Shown: in pieces, positions 1 through 6,629 of the stretch
Numbering within the stretch: the stretch's first letter is position 1
Layout: every line of letters starts with the position of its first letter
DNA from: Chloroflexota bacterium
GTDB taxonomy: Bacteria; Chloroflexota; Anaerolineae; Promineifilales; Promineifilaceae
NCBI GenBank assembly: GCA_024223125.1
Contig: JAAEOP010000724.1
Location: 1 to 11,191 of the forward strand
Direction: 5' to 3'
DNA length: 11,191 nt
Notes under the pieces: generated by a model
What the model saw: only the letters and a program-made list of their open reading frames with translations
Told to the model about the DNA's origin: nothing
Databases searched by the model: none
Translations under genes and position numbers: made by a program

Positions 1-184
1 CAACTTTGTGCAGGATCCAGAGCGCCGGCGAGCACCAGGCCACAGATCCGCCGAGCAGGCGACATCGCGCGGCCGGCGAAAAGGAGTACAATCGGAGCAT
101 TAGAAGACAATCAGACATACATAATATATGAGTGATCTTACAGCAGTCGCAGTGGAGTTGAAGTTCCCCCGGTTTCGTGGACGG
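1..184. other. Non-coding flank and outer end of an IS3-type element
   Basis: No convincing gene is seen. The minus strand has a short open stretch running off the left edge (ATG near 70, reading MSPARRICGLVLAGALDPAQ), which could be the N-terminus of a secreted or membrane protein. It has no clear ribosome-binding site and is too short to call. Bases about 150-183 lie just beyond the transposase stop and include CCCCCGGTTTCGTGGACGG. They are the probable terminal inverted repeat of the IS3-family element, inferred from position only, since the opposite end of the element is missing. Confidence 0.35.
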
Positions 185-580
185 TTATAAGCTAGCAGAT
201 TCTAGTCGCTCATTAACGCTCCTTTCGTAGTCGATGGGGGACTTGTATCCGAGGGCGGAATGCCGCCGTCCGGGATTGTACCAGCCCTCGATAAACTCGA
301 AGATGGCCATGCGGGCTTCCGCCTTGGTCTGGAACTTGCGTCGATCGAGCAACTCGCATTCCAGCGTGGCGAAGAAGCTCTCACACATCGCATTGTCCAA
401 GGCATCCCCCACTGATCCCATGGATGGCCGCACATTAGCCTCCTTGCATCGCAGGCCAAAGGCGACCGAGGTGTATTGTGAACCTTGGTCGCTATGATGG
501 ATAACGTTTGTCGGCCTGCGCTGGGCAATGGCCATGTTCATCGCGTCGATGACAAGTTGGGCCTTGAGATTGTGTCCCAT
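185..580 (-). pseudogene. IS3-family transposase OrfB, C-terminal fragment
   Basis: This is the C-terminal half of a DDE integrase-type transposase (rve fold) that cuts and joins IS3-family ends. The second catalytic Asp lies in HHSDQGSQYTS and the catalytic Glu in DNAMCESFFATLE, with the usual tail GWYNPGRRHSALGYKSP. About 131 residues remain, while intact OrfB proteins are usually about 270-300 residues. The first catalytic Asp and the whole OrfA/N-terminal region are absent. Upstream of the apparent ATG (578-580) the frame continues only about 16 codons into sequence that does not look like IS3 OrfB, then meets TGA. This marks a deletion or insertion junction. The fragment cannot encode an active transposase. 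Confidence 0.9.
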
Positions 581-882
581 GGGGGGCTCTATCCGGTTGG
601 CGTGCTCCCGGATAATCTGATGCGATCAGAACAGGGATTTGAGCGGCGTGAGCTGCTTCTCTCGTCCACGACAAAGAAAAAATCACAGTAAGGCACCCTG
701 AGGTCGACGCTACAGCCTACCTTCTTCGCTGCAATCACAATCGCGGCAACCGTCATCTTCTGGCTCAATTAATAAGTCCTGACCCTAGCTATTCCGCTTT
801 GGGCGGCGAACTTCGCTTCTTAGAAAAGAGCAACCAAACCGCTTTAGCACTGGACTGACTGGACCCGCTTGGACAATTATCA
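581..882. other. Gene-free, scrambled intergenic DNA
   Basis: About 300 bases with no supportable gene. The left part (581-690) adjoins the truncated transposase and does not continue its protein, so it probably comes from another mobile element or old deletion endpoint. The right part (690-882) leads into the small membrane-protein gene at 883. No strong promoter or Shine-Dalgarno motif stands out before 883. The only purine-rich stretch, AGAAAAGAGC near 822-831, is too far from that start codon to act on it. Confidence 0.4.
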
Positions 883-1293
883 ATGTCAGTTGAACGCATC
901 GAGGCGCAATTGATTGTTACCATTTTGACTCTGGAAGCACCAAATTTCGACAGACTGATTGCGGGAGACCAGCATGCGATAAAGGTCTACCTGGGTTTTG
1001 CCATTTTCGTAGCGCTGCTGGGGATTGCGATAGTGTTGGCCGGCTTGATCTTACCAACGACTGCCGGTGAGGGCATACAAGGATTGGCGCTCAAGTTGGG
1101 TGGGGGGTTTGTTTCTTCGTTGAGCGCATTTCCCTTGAAGGAGTATTTGGCGCGTCGTGATCGTATTCACGGCGTTCAAACAATCAGAGAAATGTGGAAA
1201 CAACTAAGAAGCCAACCGAGTCCGCAGGAAGAAGATTTAGACCGACTAGAGGAACTTGTGTGGAAACTGTTCGAAAAAAGAGCAGTGGGGTGA
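883..1293 (+). CDS. Small membrane protein of unknown function, first gene of the TPR operon
   Basis: I do not recognise a family. The 136-residue protein has an N-terminal segment of about 33 residues, a clear transmembrane helix at about 34-57 (IKVYLGFAIFVALLGIAIVL), and a second, glycine-rich hydrophobic stretch at about 64-84. A charged, probably helical tail (90-136, rich in Arg, Glu and Lys) should be cytoplasmic. There is no cleavable signal peptide. The stop codon is four bases before the start of the TPR protein at 1298, so the two are almost certainly co-transcribed and may form a membrane complex. The ATG at 883 has no strong ribosome-binding site, so this start is the most plausible rather than proven. 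Confidence 0.7.
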   Translation: MSVERIEAQLIVTILTLEAPNFDRLIAGDQHAIKVYLGFAIFVALLGIAIVLAGLILPTTAGEGIQGLALKLGGGFVSSLSAFPLKEYLARRDRIHGVQTIREMWKQLRSQPSPQEEDLDRLEELVWKLFEKRAVG

Positions 1294-1297
1294 GTCG

Positions 1298-2545
1298 ATG
1301 TCGAATAATATAAGACAAGAATCAAATGAAGAAGTGCAAGAACTTGTGACGAAACTTGCAAGGCGCGACCGTATATCTTTTATACGTAATGTTGCTATCA
1401 TATTCGTACCAATTTTGATCGGCGGCATATTTGCAATATTTCTTTGGTCAGCAGATCAGAGTATTGTGGAAGAAAAACAGGCGCTTGAGCCGTTCAAATT
1501 GGACCGACAAGCTCAAGAATCACTAATTCGGGGAGACCTTTCAGGCGCGCTGGAGAGTTATCGAGCCTCTCTGGACATCAGAAAGCGCCTTACTGCGGCC
1601 GATCCGGGCAACGCCGGCTGGCAGCGCGACTTGTCCGCGACACATAACAGGATCGGTGATGTGCTCGTTGCCCAAGGGGACCTTTCTGGCGCACTCGAAA
1701 GCTACCGCGCCAGCCTGGGAATCGGGCAAAGCTTAGCCGAAGCTGAACCAGACAACATCAGTGGGCTGCGCGATCTGTCGGGCACATATAACAGGATCGG
1801 CGATGCGCTCGTTGCCCAAGGGGACCTTTCTGGCGCACTCGAAAGCTACCGGGGCAGCCTGAGGATTGGGAAGAGCATTGCCGAAGCTGAACCAGACAAC
1901 ATCAGTGGGCTGCGCGATCTGTCGGGCACATATAACAGGATCGGCGATGCGCTCATCGCCCAAGGTGATCTTCCGGCAGCGCTGGAGAGCTATCAGGCCT
2001 CGCTGGCCATCAGGCAGAGCCTTGCTGCGGCCGATCCGGCCAACGCCGTCTGGCAGCGTGACCTGGCTGTCGGTCACCACAAGATCGGCGACATTCTCGA
2101 GGCTCGAGGCGATCTAGCCGGAGCCCTAGAGAACTATCAGGCCTCGCTGGCCATCAGGCAGCGCCTTGCTGCGGCCGATCCGGGCAACGCCGTCTGGCAG
2201 CGTGACCTGGCCGTCGGTCACCACAAGATCGGCGACATTCTCGAGGCTCGAGGCGATCTAGCCGGAGCCCTAGAGAACTATCAGGCCTCGCTGGCCATCA
2301 GGCAGCGCCTTGCTGCGGCCGATCCGGCCAACGCCGTCTGGCAGCGTGACCTCCTGGTGTCACACGCAGTGATTGGCAACTTAGAAGAAGCGCGTGGCAA
2401 CCTTACAGCGGCCATCGTCGCCTACGAGAAAAGTTTGGCGATGACCCAGTCTTTAGCGAAATATTCGCCAACACTCCCCCAACTTCAGTCAGATATCGTA
2501 ATCATCGAGCAAAAACTCGAGAAACTAAGGAATGCTGGTGAATAG
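1298..2545 (+). CDS. Membrane-anchored tandem TPR-like repeat protein
   Basis: The 415-residue protein has a cytoplasmic, charged N-terminus (1-28) and one transmembrane helix at about 30-50 (FIRNVAIIFVPILIGGIFAI). Seven tandem repeats of exactly 48 residues begin at residue 79, each starting GDLsgALEsYraSL and ending IGD-L-A(Q/R). The pattern of Gly, Ala, Leu and Tyr, with a linker containing A-DP-NA-WQRDL, is that of tetratricopeptide repeats, which usually form a superhelical protein-binding scaffold. By topology the repeats probably face the periplasm, though no signal cleavage is seen. Start 1298 (ATG) is chosen over an upstream in-frame start at 1256 because GTGGGG lies 7 bases before it and the upstream start overlaps the preceding gene in another frame. 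Some repeats are nearly identical at DNA level, which suggests recent expansion. Binding partner and pathway are unknown; the gene at 883 is the obvious candidate. Confidence 0.85.
   Translation: MSNNIRQESNEEVQELVTKLARRDRISFIRNVAIIFVPILIGGIFAIFLWSADQSIVEEKQALEPFKLDRQAQESLIRGDLSGALESYRASLDIRKRLTAADPGNAGWQRDLSATHNRIGDVLVAQGDLSGALESYRASLGIGQSLAEAEPDNISGLRDLSGTYNRIGDALVAQGDLSGALESYRGSLRIGKSIAEAEPDNISGLRDLSGTYNRIGDALIAQGDLPAALESYQASLAIRQSLAAADPANAVWQRDLAVGHHKIGDILEARGDLAGALENYQASLAIRQRLAAADPGNAVWQRDLAVGHHKIGDILEARGDLAGALENYQASLAIRQRLAAADPANAVWQRDLLVSHAVIGNLEEARGNLTAAIVAYEKSLAMTQSLAKYSPTLPQLQSDIVIIEQKLEKLRNAGE
1532..2395 (+). repeat. Six 144-bp tandem DNA repeats within the TPR gene
   Basis: Units begin at 1532, 1676, 1820, 1964, 2108 and 2252, and a diverged seventh unit begins at 2396. 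Each is exactly 144 bp (48 codons). Units 5 and 6 are identical over their first 76 bases and differ by one base in about 100. Units 2 and 3 share a second, different sequence type. The second half of unit 4 is almost identical to that of unit 5. So there are two homogenised sub-types (units 2-3 and units 4-6), as expected from unequal crossing-over or slippage. Confidence 0.9.
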
Positions 2546-2637
2546 AGACGTTCTTTACGCAGCTACTTGAATGGACTCTTGAACGCCCAATCTTGGTCTG
2601 TCGGATGAGATGTCGCCACACACCTGCCCGCGCTGCC

Positions 2638-2652
2638 GGTTGATTTTCAACC
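2638..2652 (-). terminator. Weak hairpin just past the DUF3644 gene
   Basis: A perfect 6-bp stem with a 3-base loop (GGTTGA-TTT-TCAACC on the plus strand) lies one base beyond the stop codon of the minus-strand gene. There is no U-tract after it, so intrinsic termination is only possible, not shown. Confidence 0.25.
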
Positions 2653-2653
2653 A

Positions 2654-3856
2654 TCAAAGTTTGAAAGAGCGAACAGCCTCATATCCTTCAGCAGTTTCGA
2701 TCTGCTCAACAAGGAAAGCCACCCACTGGTCCGAGTAAGTGTAATCTTTGTGCGCTGCGTGATAGACGCAATATTCCTTCTTGGTGTTTTCTGGTTGGCG
2801 TGCCCCAGCACGTGGCCTGACTTCAAACCTTCGCCAGGCTTGGTTGTGATTGCGGCCGTTGAACTGTTTTCCTGAGCGTTGCGCCACCAATCTTACAACC
2901 TGTCCCGGTTTATGCGGATACAATTCGTCCGCGAACTTGTGTTTGACCAGGATATTGCGGACTTGCTCGGCCTCCTCGGAATCTGGATGAAAAAACTCCA
3001 TGTGCGAGCGGATTTTGGATGAGTTGACTAGGGTATATATAACCTGAAACTCGTACTCTAAATCTGCCAACTGTTCTTCTGATAGGTCTGCTTTTATCCG
3101 AGCATCCAGTGCTTCAATGTGCTCAGGAATTTGATACTTTTGCAGCGTTGCTGCTTGATCCATTGTTAATTTGGCAAACTGGAGCGCGACAGACAGATCC
3201 TTTTGCAGTGAAAGTTCGTTGCCGAAAAGATCGCAGAGGGCTTTTTCAAAATTCAAACAACAGGCCTGGAAGAGTGACAGCCACTTCAGATCGGCCTTTC
3301 CTAGCAGGGTGTGCTCTACGTCATCACGAATGAGTTTCATCGCCTTCAAATTGTCTTTTATTCCCGTTGACAGTGGGCAGTCTTGCCTTTCGATCATATG
3401 GCTCAGCAAAAGCGAACGGCCGTCATCATTGATGATGTTGACCCTTTTGCGCGTATAATATTCATGCAGAAGATAGGTCCACGCGATGTTGGCAAGGACG
3501 GCAAACACCTCTGTCTTGAAATTCAGGGTGGGGCTGTTGAAGATTTGCACAGCCAGAAGCATGGCTTCGCGCGAGCGGATCAATCGTTCGTCATCATAAA
3601 AATTAAGGCTGGTTTTCGGATCGAATGACTGTTTCTTGATTTTGAAAAACTCAACTGCATCATCTGTCGCCGGTCGAATCCTATCGTTTTGTTTAACCTC
3701 TGTAATCCGCGCGCTATTGATGGTGGCCTTCCGCCCGATGTTGACGAGGGCTTGGATATCCTGATTACGCCATCGTTTGGCTAGAAGCGCCTTCACGATT
3801 GGCTTTTCTGCTCTTGTCAACGCACCGGCGGGTTTTCGAAATGTCAACTTGATCAC
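2654..3856 (-). CDS. DUF3644 / HEPN-like protein with N-terminal helix-turn-helix
   Basis: The 400-residue protein starts with a helix-turn-helix-like segment (about 12-58, LTRAEKPIVKALLAKRWRNQ then GRKATINSARITEVKQN). A helical DUF3644-type core follows (about 90-215, including LNFKTEVFAVLANIAWTYLL). The core contains R177-D-D-V-E-H182, which matches the R-x4-H motif of HEPN ribonucleases. As I recall, DUF3644 has been placed in the HEPN superfamily. A separate C-terminal region (about 300-400) includes YPHKPGQVVRLVAQRSGKQF and a conserved-looking YCVYHAAHKDYTYSDQWV. The likely role is an RNA-cutting effector in phage defence; the target is unknown. The start is GTG at 3854-3856, overlapping the TGA of the Res remnant (GTGA), so translation was once coupled to the restriction gene. 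The gene appears intact although its upstream partner is dead. Confidence 0.8.
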   Translation of the reverse strand: MIKLTFRKPAGALTRAEKPIVKALLAKRWRNQDIQALVNIGRKATINSARITEVKQNDRIRPATDDAVEFFKIKKQSFDPKTSLNFYDDERLIRSREAMLLAVQIFNSPTLNFKTEVFAVLANIAWTYLLHEYYTRKRVNIINDDGRSLLLSHMIERQDCPLSTGIKDNLKAMKLIRDDVEHTLLGKADLKWLSLFQACCLNFEKALCDLFGNELSLQKDLSVALQFAKLTMDQAATLQKYQIPEHIEALDARIKADLSEEQLADLEYEFQVIYTLVNSSKIRSHMEFFHPDSEEAEQVRNILVKHKFADELYPHKPGQVVRLVAQRSGKQFNGRNHNQAWRRFEVRPRAGARQPENTKKEYCVYHAAHKDYTYSDQWVAFLVEQIETAEGYEAVRSFKL

Positions 3857-4278
3857 TCTTTGTATTCACGGAAGCTCGTAGCAAGGTCGTTGAATGATTT
3901 TGGGCTGTAGCTCTTGAAGCTTTTTTCATCCACGTAAACGAAATCATATTGCACGTCGGGTTGGATCCGATTGATGTCTTCGCACCATTGCCTTAGTCGC
4001 GCCATTTTCGGCGGCACGTCCATGTCTTCTCGCCCCTTAGTCTAGACAATAAAGATGCGATCGTCATTCAATTTGACCATGAAATCCGGATAATAATTTG
4101 AAATATTTCCGTCAGAATTGACGTAATCGATCTTAAATCCAACCGCAAAATAGTTCTTGGCATATGAAATAACATCCGGGCAGTCGTCCAAGAATCCTGC
4201 AAAGAGGAGTTCTAAGTGGCTATCACTGATGGAGTTTTGCTCCGGCAAACCAGACTGTCTGACCGCTTCAGTGATGGA
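3853..4278 (-). pseudogene. Type III restriction enzyme Res subunit, C-terminal remnant with an amber mutation
   Basis: The minus strand encodes the last part of a Res-type helicase-nuclease. The order is VISYAKNYFAVGFKIDYVN, NYYPDFMVKLNDDRIFIV, a TAG at 4042-4044, then TKGREDMDVPPKMARLRQW and YDFVYVDEKSFKSYSPKSF, ending in TGA at 3853-3855. In Res proteins this is the PD-(D/E)xK nuclease domain, which cuts DNA next to type III sites. Here the PD is present, but the Glu of the E-x-K (expected IVETKG) is replaced by a stop, consistent with one GAG to TAG change. The reading frame ends upstream at TAA (4279-4281). The helicase domain and the Mod methyltransferase are missing, so no functional restriction-modification system remains. 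Confidence 0.85.
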
Positions 4279-4289
4279 TTATTGCACCG

Positions 4290-4745
4290 GTGTTCTCAAC
4301 TCTTCACAATGAACTGGTCTTGAGGACGCGTAAGACCGCCGACGTCTCGAGTTATATCGAGCACGCAATAGTCGTTTTTCTGGAGCGAACGGAGCAGGAT
4401 GATCTCTGGAGCGATGAATATCTGGATGAGTTGCGCAAGGCTGAGTTGGACGGGCAATCAGCCAAATATGGCGATCCGAAAAAGGGCTTTCAGTGGCAGA
4501 CGATATTTCTCCCCAATGGTACCAATCTCAAAATCACCTATAAAGGGCGCGATTTTTTTGCCGATGTCCGCCGCGAAAAGATTGTGGCGGATGGTGTAGA
4601 GCACACGCCATCTGAGTGGGCGCGTCGGGTCGCAAACAACACCAACCGCAATGCTTGGCGGGATATTTGGATACAATTCAAAGGTTCGTCGCAATGGCAG
4701 TTAGCAGATGCACTTCGTTGGAAAGAAAAGGAGGCTAAGAGATGA
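4290..4745 (+). CDS. RAMA-like domain protein, first gene of a coupled two-gene module
   Basis: The 151-residue protein has a helical N-terminus (about 19-58, SSYIEHAIVVFLERT then a charged helix) and a C-terminal domain (about 68-144). That domain has the pattern FLPNGTNLKITYKG, ADVRREKIV, HTPSEWARRVANNTNRNAW, WQLADALR. It resembles the RAMA domain (restriction enzyme adenine methylase associated) and similar small domains thought to recognise DNA or modified bases. The next gene starts inside its stop codon (ATGA), so the two products are made together. By order and size this could be the antitoxin or DNA-binding member of a toxin-antitoxin-like pair. The GTG at 4290 is the first possible start after an in-frame stop, and its ribosome-binding site is weak. 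A start slightly downstream (TTG about 4317) cannot be excluded. Family assignment is by pattern only. Confidence 0.65.
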   Translation: MFSTLHNELVLRTRKTADVSSYIEHAIVVFLERTEQDDLWSDEYLDELRKAELDGQSAKYGDPKKGFQWQTIFLPNGTNLKITYKGRDFFADVRREKIVADGVEHTPSEWARRVANNTNRNAWRDIWIQFKGSSQWQLADALRWKEKEAKR

Positions 4746-5008
4746 CCTTTCACATTACCAAACATGCAGAAAAAAGGATGCAGCAGCGCGGTTATCGTCC
4801 AAGCGATATTGAATTTGTTCTGCAATTTGGGAGCGAAGCAATCGGAGGCGTAATACTCAGTAAAAAAGACGCCCAAAAGATCGAGCGTGAAGCACGTAAG
4901 GCCATTGAAATAGCCAATCGACTTCGTGGATTATTTATTCCTCTCGCAGGTTCCAAAGTTAAAACGGTCTACAAGGCATCATTGCGCCAGCAGCGCCGAT
5001 ACCTTTAG
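4742..5008 (+). CDS. DUF4258-like small protein, possible toxin of the pair
   Basis: An 88-residue basic protein beginning FHITKHAEKRMQQRGYRPSD. The signature H-A-x2-R-M-x2-R-G with the following D-I-E-x-V-L is that of the DUF4258 family, whose members sit near RelE-like and BrnT-like RNases in gene neighbourhoods. The middle (40-62) is a charged helix and the end (about 66-88) looks like two short strands followed by a basic tail (RQQRRYL). The ATG overlaps the stop of the upstream RAMA-like gene by four bases, so it is translationally coupled. A role as a toxin is inferred from family resemblance and operon form. The opposite assignment, or a role unrelated to toxins, remains possible. No downstream terminator is evident. 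Confidence 0.65.
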   Translation: MTFHITKHAEKRMQQRGYRPSDIEFVLQFGSEAIGGVILSKKDAQKIEREARKAIEIANRLRGLFIPLAGSKVKTVYKASLRQQRRYL

Positions 5009-5101
5009 AAATCTCAAACGCCATCCTTTTGCAGCGATATCAAAGACAGTAGGGCGGTAGTTCATATATTTTGGAAAGATCATGCCCCGCTTGCAGACGT
5101 C

Positions 5102-5857
5102 TTATGCACCGACCTGATTACGGGTGGCGCCAATGAACCTATGAGTCCTAAGGTACTCGGTAAATTCTGCCCTCATGTGTTCGCAGCAGCGTTCGACCAA
5201 GAAACAGATGTCCTGTTTTGCCTTCTCCACCATGTTCACACTTATTATTTGCGGCGCAGTTCGTGGCCGGTCACAGTTGTGAATACAATCATGTCGTCGC
5301 TGGAATATTTCAGCCATGCGTTTTTCGAGCTGTTTAACAGCCGATTTCTGCAACACTGTTTTCGTACGTTGGTTAGCTCTCCTGTAGTTGTTCCGCGCGA
5401 CACCGAACATGCGTTGTCTCGCATTCACATGATCCATCCAGTTTCCGATCGTCGTCTTGTTCATTAATTTGTGATTGTCGCGGCAGAACAGATTCATCAG
5501 GCCTCTGATTTTTTCGATGGACAAAACATTCTCATTTTCAACAAGCTCCCTTGCTGCCATTCTCCACCGCCATCCATCTTCCCGATTCAGAATCGCTACC
5601 ACCGGTACTTTCAAATTCCCGAGCCGGTTTGGTAGACGCCCAGTTGATTGCAAGTTCTTTGCGCGCAACGTCCTTGAGACAATGTCTGCGTAGGCGTCGC
5701 AGAAAAATGCATCACATGCGCCAACGCTCATCATCCAAACTGCGCGGAGGATATCGTTTTTTAGGGGCTCATCATCGAGGCCAGCCGCATGATCCCACAG
5801 CGCTTGAGCTCGGTTCATATCATCGTCAAAATGCTGCTTGGCCGTTACCAATATCAA
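5102..5857 (-). CDS. HEPN-family (RiboL-PSP-HEPN-like) probable ribonuclease
   Basis: The 251-residue, largely helical and basic protein contains RRHDCIHNCDRP. Its R188-x4-H193 (numbered from the chosen start) is the HEPN catalytic signature, followed by the Asn and Asp often seen after it. The residues before it (about 150-187) form a basic helical region, and a helix after the motif (AKQDICFLVERCCEHMRAEF) completes the expected layout. Proteins of this type (MAE_28990/MAE_18760-like) are predicted RNases of defence or toxin systems. The start is TTG at 5855-5857, preferred because GAGGAGG (5867-5873, minus strand) lies 9 bases before it. An earlier TTG at 5897-5899 is possible but has no such site. 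The gene has no adjacent partner on its strand, and an orphan effector is unusual if it is toxic. It is not similar enough to the DUF3644 protein to be a recent copy. Confidence 0.7.
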   Translation of the reverse strand: MILVTAKQHFDDDMNRAQALWDHAAGLDDEPLKNDILRAVWMMSVGACDAFFCDAYADIVSRTLRAKNLQSTGRLPNRLGNLKVPVVAILNREDGWRWRMAARELVENENVLSIEKIRGLMNLFCRDNHKLMNKTTIGNWMDHVNARQRMFGVARNNYRRANQRTKTVLQKSAVKQLEKRMAEIFQRRHDCIHNCDRPRTAPQIISVNMVEKAKQDICFLVERCCEHMRAEFTEYLRTHRFIGATRNQVGA

Positions 5858-5939
5858 CCTATTTAGCCTCCTCAAACTGCCTGACCGTAGATAGAGCAAT
5901 TAAGCTTACCAACTATTTGACCTATTGGAGGAGAATGGA

Positions 5940-6085
5940 CTAGGTCTTCAACAAATTTTGCAAACCTACTATGTTCTCTCTAACTTCATCAAATGTCACG
6001 ATATCGATATTTTGTCGATTGTTCCGAACAAGTTCGAACGCGGTCGCTTGATCTTCGCTCAATTGGCATTTTCCCCCATGTACAT
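5940..6085 (-). pseudogene. C-terminal scrap of a Shedu/DUF4263-like nuclease gene
   Basis: The minus strand reads QLSEDQATAFELVRNNRQNI then DIVTFDEVRENIVGLQNLL, then stop at 5940-5942. This matches the pattern at the end of DUF4263 (Shedu) anti-phage nucleases, where an A-F-E-L/M-x-R-N segment is followed by a strand, T-[FY]-D-E-[LV] and a closing helix. The catalytic PD-(D/E)xK part is not present: upstream residues lose any resemblance near 6085. The piece sits just beyond the HEPN gene promoter region. Assignment rests on a motif match over about 45 residues. Confidence 0.45.
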
Positions 6086-6111
6086 CGCTTCGCAGCAAAT
6101 CGGGAAATATT

Positions 6112-6534
6112 ATGTATATCACGCAAGATCTTTTCAGCGCTTCAGCATTAACGATTGCCATGGCTCATTTCCTTGGTCAGGACAGTGGGCAAGTTGCGCG
6201 AGAGGCCGAGGCAATACATTGTCGAACCTACTCTGATACAGGTCTATATGATGAGTTAGTCGTAGCTGCTGAAAATATTACAATAATGTTGCCCATTGTT
6301 TTGGAGCACACCAATCCTACTCCTCAACAATTGGCCAAAGCCTGTGGAACTTTGATAAAAGCAATTTCAGAATACGATGAAAAAGGACGCCGACGGAACC
6401 GATTCACTCGTGGCGCATGGTTCAACAGACTGAAAGCCCCTCTAAACGATAAAATTGAAAGGTGTAAACAAGATATTATTTTGTATCATTTTATGCTTTT
6501 AAATGGAAAAATTGACGTTTTAAAACTCAAGTAG
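6112..6534 (+). CDS. Hypothetical helical protein, unrecognised
   Basis: A 140-residue open frame with a codon mix like its AT-richer surroundings. I recognise no family. The product looks wholly alpha-helical: an N-terminal amphipathic part, a central helix (LVVAAENITIMLPIVLEHTN), and a basic region (about 94-108, GRRRNRFTRGAWFNRLK) followed by a final helix (ERCKQDIILYHFMLLNGKID). There is no signal peptide or clear membrane span. GGGA stands about 7 bases before the ATG at 6112. The beginning overlaps decayed minus-strand sequence, so the true start could be the ATG at 6160. It may be the N-terminal bundle left from a longer protein, since nothing resembling a catalytic domain follows. Confidence 0.45.
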   Translation: MYITQDLFSASALTIAMAHFLGQDSGQVAREAEAIHCRTYSDTGLYDELVVAAENITIMLPIVLEHTNPTPQQLAKACGTLIKAISEYDEKGRRRNRFTRGAWFNRLKAPLNDKIERCKQDIILYHFMLLNGKIDVLKLK

Positions 6535-6629
6535 AAAATGTACTATGCCTCGGCTGTTTGAGAGAGGAATAATAGGCATTTGTTGCTGGAAGATTTCTCG
6601 CACCGAAGCACAAAGACGTAGAGTTTTTA

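Noticed and set aside
1..12. CAACTTTGTGCA at the left edge resembles CAACTTTGTCCA just before the IS1182 end at 10998
   Set aside because: Only about 11 of 12 bases match and no longer similarity follows; likely chance.
129..191. Short plus-strand frame starting ATGAGTGATCTTACAG
   Set aside because: Twenty codons that run into the IS3 end; no ribosome-binding site and no support.
5925..6236. 103-codon plus-strand frame opposite the Shedu scrap
   Set aside because: Shadow of the minus-strand relic and of the 6112 gene in another frame; no family pattern.
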